A stretch of 9,707 nt of DNA from Actinomycetes bacterium (lineage in GTDB: Bacteria > Actinomycetota > Acidimicrobiia > Acidimicrobiales > RAAP-2): the NCBI GenBank assembly GCA_021841725.1, contig JAKCEC010000037.1:1-9707 (forward strand), read 5' to 3'. Below the pieces are notes generated by a model, which worked only from the letters and a program-made list of their open reading frames with translations, did no database searches and was not told where the DNA came from. Below, piece after piece: positions 1 to 5,939 of the stretch; position 1 is the first letter of the stretch; each line of letters begins with the position of its first letter. The position numbers and the translations under genes are program-made.

Positions 1-59
1 GGCTCCCATCACAATGGCTCCCAGAGCAGTGGCTCCCAGAGCAGTGGCTCCCAGAGCAG
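1..59 (-). repeat. Tandem 15-bp repeats of the tRNA-Asn 3' end
   Basis: Three exact head-to-tail copies of a 15-bp unit lie at 45-59, 30-44 and 15-29. On the tRNA strand the unit reads CTGCTCTGGGAGCCA. The copy at 45-59 is the end of the tRNA-Asn gene itself: part of the 3' T-stem strand, the 3' acceptor strand, the discriminator base and CCA. A fourth, decayed copy occupies 1-14 and matches at about 10 of 14 positions, with its GGGAGCC part intact. The array may continue beyond the left edge. Every extra copy again ends in an encoded CCA. No integrase or other mobile gene is visible nearby, so the origin (slippage, old attachment sites or a selected element) is open. Confidence 0.9.
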
Positions 60-120
60 GACTCGAACCTGCAACCTAGCGATTAACAGTCGCTTGCTCT
101 GCCAATTGAGCTATCTGGGA
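45..120 (-). tRNA. tRNA-Asn (anticodon GUU), CCA encoded
   Basis: The minus strand folds into a complete 76-nt cloverleaf. The acceptor stem TCCCAGA pairs perfectly with TCTGGGA. The D-stem is GCTC/GAGC. The anticodon stem AGCGA/TCGCT encloses the loop CTGTTAA with anticodon GTT. A 5-nt variable loop follows, then the T-stem GCAGG/CCTGC with loop TTCGAGT, discriminator G and an encoded CCA (45-47). GUU reads both Asn codons. The gene lies 54 bp downstream of the sigma factor gene on the same strand, so it could be read from that operon or from its own promoter. Its last 15 bases are repeated in tandem immediately downstream, which could affect 3' processing. Confidence 0.97.
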
Positions 121-139
121 ATGCACCCGAGGGCACCCC

Positions 140-145
140 ACCTTA
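140..145 (-). promoter_or_regulatory. Possible -10 element for tRNA-Asn
   Basis: On the minus strand TAAGGT fits the TANNNT pattern and lies 19 nt before the tRNA 5' end, in the 54-bp gap after the sigma factor gene. That distance would allow a short leader to be removed by RNase P. No convincing -35 box is seen. The rest of 121-174 shows only short GC-rich direct repeats (GGGTGC) and no clear terminator. This is a weak call. Confidence 0.25.
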
Positions 146-174
146 GCACCAGCACCCCCGGGTACCGACTTCAC

Positions 175-1014
175 CTACTGCTGATCGAACCACTCACGCA
201 GGCGCGCCGCCTCGGGACTCTCGCGTACGACGCGTCGCCACTTCTCGAGGCGTTTACTCATCGCCTGACGCGATATACCCCTCGTTCGGGCGATCTCGGC
301 GATGGACATCGTGTGGAACGCGTACTGCCAGAACGCGTCGAAGTCGTCACCGCAGAGCCGGCGCAGCTCCTCGATGACCCAGGTCGGGGCCTCGTGCACG
401 TCGGGGGCGGGTCGCGCTTCGAGGCCCCGGTCCAGATCCGCCGTCTCGAAGCGGCGATTGATGATCTCGTGATTCATCTGTACGACTTCTCGCGCGCTGG
501 CCGTCGACACTCCGAGGGCCGCGGCGATCTCTCTGGTGGAAAACCTCTTCGCGAGGTCGCTGCGCAAGAGCTTCTGCAGGGCCAAGACGCGTTCCATCTC
601 GGCCTCACTGAGGCCCACCTGCTGACGAATCGCTTGGTTGACCAGTTTCGTAATCCAGTAGTTGGCGTAGGTGGAGAAACGATTCCCCTTCTCCGGGTCG
701 AATCGGTGCAACGCGTTGACCAGTCCTTCGACGCCGGCGGCCTCGAGCTCTTCGTTACCGAATCGGTAGCCGCGTTCGGTCACGCGCAGGCGCACCAGGC
801 CACACGTGGCGCGCAAGAGCGTCGACTCCGCGCGCTGGCCCTCCTCGCGTTCGCGACGCAGTGCGCGTCGGGTCGACGCGTCGAGGTCACCCCCCTCTAA
901 ACGCCGAGTCGCCTCGCGACCGCGGGTGATCACCGGCAGGAGCTCGCGTTCTTGATCGAGGGTGAGGGGCGCCAACATCGTCAACCCACCGACGGTCCGG
1001 CGCCGATCGCTCAC
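175..1014 (-). CDS. Divergent sigma-70 family RNA polymerase sigma factor
   Basis: The product has about 279 residues. Region 2 lies at roughly 62-132 and includes RFDPEKGNRFSTYANYWI, the hallmark of the core-binding and -10-reading helices. A region 3-like helix-turn-helix lies at about 139-183 (STREIAAALGVSTASAREV), and a region 4-like one at about 235-257 (MSIAEIARTRGISRQAMSKR). It therefore directs RNA polymerase to promoters in the cytoplasm. The gene follows dnaG as rpoD does in the macromolecular synthesis operon, but it is unlike RpoD. It is short, has no recognisable region 1.1, and at the positions aligned with E. coli Q437 and T440 it has Lys123 and Asn126. The usual sequence just before region 4 is not recognisable either. 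I chose the GTG at 1014 because it overlaps the dnaG TGA (GTGA), implying translational coupling. An ATG at 978, preceded by GGTGGG, is a real alternative. Sigma family membership is firm; the regulon and whether it is essential are unknown. Confidence 0.88.
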   Translation of the reverse strand: MSDRRRTVGGLTMLAPLTLDQERELLPVITRGREATRRLEGGDLDASTRRALRREREEGQRAESTLLRATCGLVRLRVTERGYRFGNEELEAAGVEGLVNALHRFDPEKGNRFSTYANYWITKLVNQAIRQQVGLSEAEMERVLALQKLLRSDLAKRFSTREIAAALGVSTASAREVVQMNHEIINRRFETADLDRGLEARPAPDVHEAPTWVIEELRRLCGDDFDAFWQYAFHTMSIAEIARTRGISRQAMSKRLEKWRRVVRESPEAARLREWFDQQ

Positions 1015-2822
1015 GTCGCCGCCCGCTCGAGGAGCCACGCGCGCAGGTCCGCCTCGGCGGCCGACGCCTGGGGGGAGTCCAGCTGGGCCAGCCGCTCCTT
1101 GACGTCGGTGATGGTGGCCATCGCGACGCCGGGCGTTAGCGCGCCGGCGCGGAGTTCACGTTCGATCCCGCGCAGCTGTTCCGCCACCGCCGAACGCAAC
1201 AGCTGGGCGACCACGGCGGTCACGTCGTCGAGCGTGTAGTCGCGGTCGAGTGCGTCCACGGCCAATTCACTCAATACGTCGGCCGCGTCCTCGTCGCCCT
1301 GGCGGCGGAGTTGATCGACGACCTCGGACACACCCCGCCCACCCGTGAGCCCTCGAAAGATCTCTCGCTGGACCTCATTGACGAAGTACTCGGCGATGAA
1401 GCGGTCGCCCACGTCGTGGGGGAAATGGACGGTGAGTCGCAGGGCCTCGAGACCGGGGCGCGGCAGGGGGGCCGTCGAGCGCGGCGTCACCGCGCGCGGC
1501 GTCATGGTCCGCGACGTCGGTGGATTGCGCGTGAGCTCCGCGACGCGCGGGCGCAGCGCGGCGAGGTCGAGGCGCAAGGCGTCGGCCACTTGCAGCAAGT
1601 ACTGGTCGCGCACGAGGTCACTGGGGTGTTCGGCCAGCACGCGAAGGGCTTCTTCGGCGCCGCGCGCGCGTCCCTCGGCGGTCGCCAGGTTGGCGGCGCC
1701 GAGCACGCGATCGAGACGGAACTGTAAGAACGGGACCGCGGAGCCAATGGCGCTGGCCAGGGCCGACGGGTCTCGCTGGGCGAGTTCCGCCGGGTCCGAC
1801 CCCCGGGGCAACTTCGCCACGAAGACGTCGACCTCGTGCTGACGCTCCCACTGGTAGACGCTGGCGGCCGCGCTCTGTCCGGCCGCGTCGGCGTCGTAGG
1901 CCAGGACGATGCGCTGCGCGAAGTTGCGCATGATGCGAAAGTGATCCTCACCCAACGCCGTCCCGCAGGTGGCGACGGCGCGCGCCAGACCCGCTTGGAA
2001 ACACGCGATGACGTCGGTGTAGCCCTCGCACACGATGATCTCGCCCGACTTGATGATGTCGTCCTTGGCCCAGTTGAGACCGTACAGGGTCCGTCGCTTG
2101 GAGTAGATCGGCGTTTCGGGCGAATTCTTGTACTTCGCGGGTCGAAATCCGTCGGGGGTCGGTGCGACGCCGGGCAGGACTCTTCCCCCCACCGCAATCG
2201 CGCGGCCCGCGGAGTCGAAGATGGGAAAGATCAGGCGCGCGCGCAGCGAGTCCTGACGTCGACCGCGCTTGTTGACGAAGCCCAGGCCCGTCCCCTCGAG
2301 GACCGGCTCGGACAGCTTCAGCGACGTGGTCAGCGCGTCCCACTCGTCGGGCGCCCAGCCCAGCCGGAATTGTCGCGCGACCTCGCCCGCGATGCCACGA
2401 CTCCTCAAGTAGTCACGGGCGGGGCGGGCGTCGGGCGAATTCAACAGGCGCTCGTGGTACCACGTGACGGCCCGCTCCATCGCGGCGAGGAACTCCTGAC
2501 GCTCCTTGCGGGCCGCGCCCGACGCGTCGTCCTCGTGCAATTCGATGCCCGCGCGGTCCGCGAGGAGGCGCACCGCGTCGACGAAGTCCAGGTGCTGCAT
2601 CTCGCGCACGAAGGTGATCTGATCGCCCGACACCCGACACCCGAAGCAGTAGTAGCGCCCCTCCTCGGCGTTCACCGAGAACGAGGGGGACTTCTCCGCG
2701 TGAAACGGACACAGCCCCTGCCAGCGCCGACCCGACTTCTTCAGGGCGACGTACTCCGTGATGAGGGCCACAATGTCCGTCGCGGAGCGCACCTGAGCGA
2801 TCTCAGCCTCGGAAATTGCCAT
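1011..2822 (-). CDS. dnaG: DNA primase DnaG
   Basis: This primase of 603 residues synthesises the RNA primers used by the replisome. The N-terminal zinc-binding domain carries Cys38, His41, Cys59 and Cys62 (CPFH and CFGC). The TOPRIM catalytic core has EGYTDV with Glu266 and DADAAG with Asp310 and Asp312. That is the same spacing as E. coli Glu265, Asp309 and Asp311, as I recall it. The C-terminal part, about 170 residues, would be the helicase-binding region and is less conserved by eye. The reading frame stays open far upstream, antisense to the ABC gene. The ATG at 2822 is nevertheless right, because MAISEAEIAQVRSATDIVAL is the canonical DnaG N-terminus and a -10-like box sits 6 nt before it. 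Its TGA overlaps the GTG of the downstream sigma factor gene. Length is close to the family norm. Confidence 0.97.
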   Translation of the reverse strand: MAISEAEIAQVRSATDIVALITEYVALKKSGRRWQGLCPFHAEKSPSFSVNAEEGRYYCFGCRVSGDQITFVREMQHLDFVDAVRLLADRAGIELHEDDASGAARKERQEFLAAMERAVTWYHERLLNSPDARPARDYLRSRGIAGEVARQFRLGWAPDEWDALTTSLKLSEPVLEGTGLGFVNKRGRRQDSLRARLIFPIFDSAGRAIAVGGRVLPGVAPTPDGFRPAKYKNSPETPIYSKRRTLYGLNWAKDDIIKSGEIIVCEGYTDVIACFQAGLARAVATCGTALGEDHFRIMRNFAQRIVLAYDADAAGQSAAASVYQWERQHEVDVFVAKLPRGSDPAELAQRDPSALASAIGSAVPFLQFRLDRVLGAANLATAEGRARGAEEALRVLAEHPSDLVRDQYLLQVADALRLDLAALRPRVAELTRNPPTSRTMTPRAVTPRSTAPLPRPGLEALRLTVHFPHDVGDRFIAEYFVNEVQREIFRGLTGGRGVSEVVDQLRRQGDEDAADVLSELAVDALDRDYTLDDVTAVVAQLLRSAVAEQLRGIERELRAGALTPGVAMATITDVKERLAQLDSPQASAAEADLRAWLLERAAT

Positions 2823-2828
2823 AGTAAG

Positions 2829-2834
2829 AACGTA
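2829..2834 (-). promoter_or_regulatory. -10 element of a leaderless dnaG promoter
   Basis: On the minus strand TACGTT (TANNNT) is followed by six bases (CTTACT) and then the dnaG ATG. Transcription normally begins 6-7 nt after the -10 box, so the mRNA would start at or next to the ATG. No Shine-Dalgarno sequence precedes the gene. I see no good -35 match; an A-run (T-run on the plus strand, about 2850-2855) lies 15-20 bases further upstream. This promoter shares the 72-bp gap with the divergent drrA promoter. Confidence 0.5.
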
Positions 2835-2881
2835 CAGGGTGGCGAACACTTTTTTAGCGGCCCACGGCGGCGGGTGAACCC

Positions 2882-2887
2882 TAGACT
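2882..2887 (+). promoter_or_regulatory. -10 element of a leaderless drrA promoter
   Basis: TAGACT (TANNNT) is followed by seven bases (TCGCACC) and then the ATG at 2895, placing the expected transcription start at the start codon. There is no Shine-Dalgarno sequence. No TTGACA-like -35 box is apparent in the GC-rich stretch before it. It would drive the drrA-drrB-MFS set. Confidence 0.5.
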
Positions 2888-2894
2888 TCGCACC

Positions 2895-3890
2895 ATGTCC
2901 GATTACGCCGTCCAAGCCGAATCCCTGGTGCGCACGTTCAATAACGGTGAAGTGCAGGCGCTCCGCGGGGTGAGCCTGCGCGTGCCCCGCGGGGAGGTCT
3001 TCGGGTTGCTCGGCCCCAACGGATCGGGCAAGACCACCATGGTGCGCATCCTCTCGACCATCTTGGCCCCCACGTCGGGGCGCGCCGTGGTGGACGGCTT
3101 CGACGTCGTGGCGAACCCCGACGACGTCCGCCGGCGCATCGGATTGGCCGGCCAGTACGCCACCGTGGACGAGAATCTCACCGGCCTCGAGAACTTGCGC
3201 ATGATTGGATCGCTCAACCATCTCGACCGGTCCTACGTCGTGCGCCGGGCCCGGGAACTCCTCGAGGAGTTCGGTCTCGCCGACGCCGCCAACCGTAACG
3301 TCAAGACCTACTCCGGCGGCATGCGTCGACGTCTCGACCTCGGCGCCGCGCTGGTCGCGAATCCGCCCATCCTGTTCCTCGACGAGCCCACCACCGGCCT
3401 CGACCCCCAGAGTCGCCAGGACCTGTGGACCATCATCGAGGGACTGGTCGAGGGCGGCACCACCGTGTTGCTCACCACCCAGTACCTCGAAGAGGCGGAC
3501 CGCCTCTGCAAGCAACTGGTCGTCCTCGACAAGGGCACCATCATCGCCGAGGGCACCAGTCAACAACTCAAGGCCCGCCTCGGGGCCACGGTCCTCTCGC
3601 TCACCTTTCACACCACGGAGGACGCGGCGCGCGGCGTGGAGTTGATCCGCGACGTCTCGGCCAAGGCGGCCAACGTCGAGGGAACGGTCATCGAACTGAC
3701 CGTCGACGGCGGACCCGCCTCCGCCGCCGAGGCGCTGCGCCGTCTCGACGCCGCGGCGATCGCCCTCGCGGGACTCACCCTGCGCGAGCCGAGTCTCGAC
3801 GACGTCTTCATCAGTCTGACGGGCCACCGCGCCGACGACGAGTCGGCCCCCGAGCCCGACGCCGGAACCCTCGCGCGCAAGGGTCGTTAA
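2895..3890 (+). CDS. DrrA-like ABC transporter ATP-binding protein
   Basis: This 331-residue cytoplasmic ATPase would power the ABC-2 permease encoded next. Walker A is GPNGSGKTT (residues 40-48), the ABC signature is SGGMR (140-144) and Walker B ends at Asp163-Glu164 (LFLDEPTTGLDP). The H-loop reads TTQYLEEAD, with Gln196 in place of the usual His. As I know the family, this Gln is typical of the daunorubicin-resistance (DrrA) group and not a defect. The C-terminal extension ends in REPSLDDVFISLTGH, the DrrA tail motif. The frame is open far upstream, antisense to dnaG, but homology begins just after the ATG at 2895, which also has a leaderless-type -10 box. The substrate cannot be read from sequence: drug, lipid or polymer export are all possible. 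Confidence 0.93.
   Translation: MSDYAVQAESLVRTFNNGEVQALRGVSLRVPRGEVFGLLGPNGSGKTTMVRILSTILAPTSGRAVVDGFDVVANPDDVRRRIGLAGQYATVDENLTGLENLRMIGSLNHLDRSYVVRRARELLEEFGLADAANRNVKTYSGGMRRRLDLGAALVANPPILFLDEPTTGLDPQSRQDLWTIIEGLVEGGTTVLLTTQYLEEADRLCKQLVVLDKGTIIAEGTSQQLKARLGATVLSLTFHTTEDAARGVELIRDVSAKAANVEGTVIELTVDGGPASAAEALRRLDAAAIALAGLTLREPSLDDVFISLTGHRADDESAPEPDAGTLARKGR
3879..3883 (+). promoter_or_regulatory. Shine-Dalgarno sequence for drrB
   Basis: AAGGG lies within the last codons of the ATPase gene, 9 nt before the GTG at 3893. It supports that GTG as the permease start over the longer upstream reading frame. Confidence 0.6.
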
Positions 3891-3892
3891 CC

Positions 3893-4720
3893 GTGAGCGC
3901 CCCGACCCCCACCGAGACCGTCCACGCATCCAAGAGCAGCCTGCGCTGGGCCCTCAGCGACGTGTTGACCATCGCGCGTCGCAACATGCTGGCCCTGGTG
4001 CGCATCCCGACCGCCCTGGTCTTCTCCGTCTTGCAGCCCATCATGTTCGTCCTGCTGTTCCGTTACATCTTCGGCGCGGGGGCGATTCGCGTGAACATCC
4101 CCGGCGGGTACGTGAACTACCTGATCCCCGGCATCATCGTCCAGACGACCATCTTCGGGGCGGTGGGCACGGCCATCGGCCTCGCCGAGGACTTGCAGCG
4201 CGGACTCATCGAACGATTCCGCGCGTTGCCGATGGCGCGCATGGCCGTGCTCGCGGGACGCACCGTGTCCGACCTCGGCCGCAACGTCCTGGTCCTCGTC
4301 ATCATCACCCTGGTCGGATTCGCGGTGGGCTTTCGCCCCCACGGCGGCGTCGCGAACTACGTCCTCGCCTGTCTGATCACGTTACTGTTCGCCTACTGCC
4401 TCTCGTGGGGCTTCGCCTACGTCGGGCTCGCCGCACCGAACTCCGAGGCGGCGCAGGCCATGACGTTCCCCCTCATCTTCCCCTTGACCTTCGCGTCGGG
4501 CATCTTCGTGCAGGTCTCCTCGATGCCCGGCTGGCTCCAGCCCTTCGCCACCTACCAGCCGGTGAGTGAGGTGACCAAGGCGGTGCGCTACCTCATGGAT
4601 GGACCCAACGCGTTACTGCCGAGCGCGGGGAACGCCGTGTGGGTGGCCATCGCCTGGTCCGTCGGTCTGATCGCCCTCCTCGGGCCACTGGCGACGGCGA
4701 AGTACAAAAAAGTGGCTTGA
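3893..4720 (+). CDS. DrrB-like ABC-2 type membrane permease
   Basis: The 275-residue membrane subunit is the partner of the preceding ATPase. After a short hydrophilic, probably cytoplasmic N-terminus, the first hydrophobic segment spans about 39-60 (LVFSVLQPIMFVLLFRYIFG). About five more follow, giving the six-helix ABC-2 fold. The cytoplasmic loop GLIERFRALPMAR (104-116), continuing into VLAGRT, is a strong DrrB-family marker. Near the C-terminus FASGIFVQVSSMPGWLQPF and the following QPVSEVTKAVRYL are also typical. The GTG start lies 2 nt after the ATPase TAA with an internal AAGGG, so the two are co-translated. The frame stays open upstream, but that part overlaps the ATPase out of frame and is not real. 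The substrate is unknown. Confidence 0.92.
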   Translation: MSAPTPTETVHASKSSLRWALSDVLTIARRNMLALVRIPTALVFSVLQPIMFVLLFRYIFGAGAIRVNIPGGYVNYLIPGIIVQTTIFGAVGTAIGLAEDLQRGLIERFRALPMARMAVLAGRTVSDLGRNVLVLVIITLVGFAVGFRPHGGVANYVLACLITLLFAYCLSWGFAYVGLAAPNSEAAQAMTFPLIFPLTFASGIFVQVSSMPGWLQPFATYQPVSEVTKAVRYLMDGPNALLPSAGNAVWVAIAWSVGLIALLGPLATAKYKKVA

Positions 4721-4736
4721 GCGAACTCGGCCCCCC

Positions 4737-5939
4737 ATGACGACTGAGCCGCCACGCCTCCAGCCCGCCCTGGTCGTCGTCATGGCGATGTCCATCGGTA
4801 TCATCGTCGCCAACCTCTACTACCTCCAACCGCTGCTGCACGACGTGCGCGGCGACTTCCGGGTCTCGACCGCGTCCACGTCGCTCCTCATCACCCTGAT
4901 CCAGGTGGGCTACGTCGTCGGACTCTTCTTCATCTTGCCCCTCGGCGACCTCTTCGTGCGTCGCACGCTCATCGCCGTCGTCTTCTTCGTCGCCGCACTC
5001 GCCATGGCCGGCGCGAGCTTCGTCCACTCGTTCGCGGTCTTCGCGGTCCTCACCGTGCTGATCGGCCTCACCTCGGTGGCGGGCCAGATCATCATCCCCT
5101 TCGGCGCCGACTTGGCCCCCGACGCCCAACGCGGTCGGGTCGTGGGTCAGTTGATGACGGGTCTCCTGGGTGGGGTACTGCTGTCGCGCACCCTGTCGGG
5201 CGCTCTGTCCGAAGCCATCGGGTGGCGCGGGGTGTACCTCTCGTCGGCCGGGCTCCTCGTCGTGACCGGTGTCGTCCTCTTCGTCGTCCTCCCGCGCGAA
5301 CGCCCCCGCGACCGCTTCGAATATCGCCACCTGGCCACCGACGGCCTGCGGATGCTACGGGGTTCTCGCGAACTGCGCCGGCGCGGCTGGTTCGGCGCGA
5401 CCGCCTTCGGCGCCTTCAGCGTCCTGTGGTCCACCCTGGCGTTCCATCTCTCGAGTGCACCGTTTCACTATTCGAGCGGTTTGATCGGACTCTTCGGTCT
5501 CTTCGGGATGGCCGGCATCGTCGCGGCCAACGTCACCGGCCGCCTGGCCGATCGCGGTCGCGCCGACCTCGCGACCCGAAGTGCGGCGCTGCTCATCGGC
5601 GTCGGCTTCGTCGTCCTCTACTTCGGACGCACCAGTGTCTGGTGCATCGTCGTCGGCGTCATCGTGCTCGACGCCGGGGCCCAGGGCATCCACGTGTCCA
5701 ACCAGTCCATCATCTACGCCTTGGCGCCGAGCCAGCGCAGCACCATCAACAGCATCTACATGGTGTGTTTCTTCACCGGCGCGTCGGTGGGCTCGCTCCT
5801 CGCGGGCTACGGATACGCCCACTTCGGCTGGAACGGCACGTGCGCCGTGGGTGCCCTCTTCGCCCTGGCGACCACCGTCCCCGCGTGGGCGTGGCGCGCC
5901 ACGGGCACGGACGCCGTGCGGCGCGCGCCGATTCACTAA
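4737..5939 (+). CDS. MFS transporter, DHA1/AraJ-like efflux type
   Basis: The 400-residue protein has about twelve hydrophobic segments. The first begins near residue 10 (ALVVVMAMSIGIIVANLYY) and runs into YLQPLL, a sequence common in proton-driven exporters of this group. The loop between helices 2 and 3 carries GDLFVRR, a form of MFS motif A. The ATG at 4737 keeps helix 1 whole; the next Met would cut it. The gene starts 16 nt after the permease stop with no clear Shine-Dalgarno sequence and no own promoter seen, so it is probably read with drrAB. Its TAA overlaps the convergent glyS stop by 4 nt. A role as a small-molecule or drug exporter is inferred from family and context; the substrate is unknown. 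Confidence 0.88.
   Translation: MTTEPPRLQPALVVVMAMSIGIIVANLYYLQPLLHDVRGDFRVSTASTSLLITLIQVGYVVGLFFILPLGDLFVRRTLIAVVFFVAALAMAGASFVHSFAVFAVLTVLIGLTSVAGQIIIPFGADLAPDAQRGRVVGQLMTGLLGGVLLSRTLSGALSEAIGWRGVYLSSAGLLVVTGVVLFVVLPRERPRDRFEYRHLATDGLRMLRGSRELRRRGWFGATAFGAFSVLWSTLAFHLSSAPFHYSSGLIGLFGLFGMAGIVAANVTGRLADRGRADLATRSAALLIGVGFVVLYFGRTSVWCIVVGVIVLDAGAQGIHVSNQSIIYALAPSQRSTINSIYMVCFFTGASVGSLLAGYGYAHFGWNGTCAVGALFALATTVPAWAWRATGTDAVRRAPIH

Noticed and set aside
1..59. CRISPR array
   Set aside because: The 15-bp units are directly adjacent with no spacers and derive from the tRNA 3' end. No cas genes are visible.
1..120. Definite integrative element at tRNA-Asn
   Set aside because: No integrase, excisionase or second attachment copy lies in the window. 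The repeat is only 15 bp and slippage explains it as well, so it is reported only as a repeat.
121..174. Terminator between the sigma factor gene and the tRNA
   Set aside because: Only short GC-rich direct repeats are present. There is no stable stem followed by a T-run on the minus strand.
94..900. Plus-strand open frame across the tRNA and sigma factor gene
   Set aside because: It is antisense to the sigma factor's conserved regions and begins inside the tRNA gene. No protein family is recognisable.
1836..2894. In-frame upstream extension of the ABC ATPase
   Set aside because: It is antisense to conserved parts of dnaG and shows no domain. The ATPase family N-terminus begins right after 2895.
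3476..3500. Inactivated ABC ATPase because the H-loop His is replaced by Gln
   Set aside because: TTQYLEEAD is, to my knowledge, the usual sequence in the DrrA group, and all other ATPase motifs are intact.
2823..3929. In-frame extension of dnaG upstream, giving a protein of over 900 residues
   Set aside because: It lies antisense to the ABC ATPase, which has clear Walker and signature motifs. DnaG homology starts exactly at the ATG at 2822 with a promoter-like box before it. The open frame is a by-product of high GC content.
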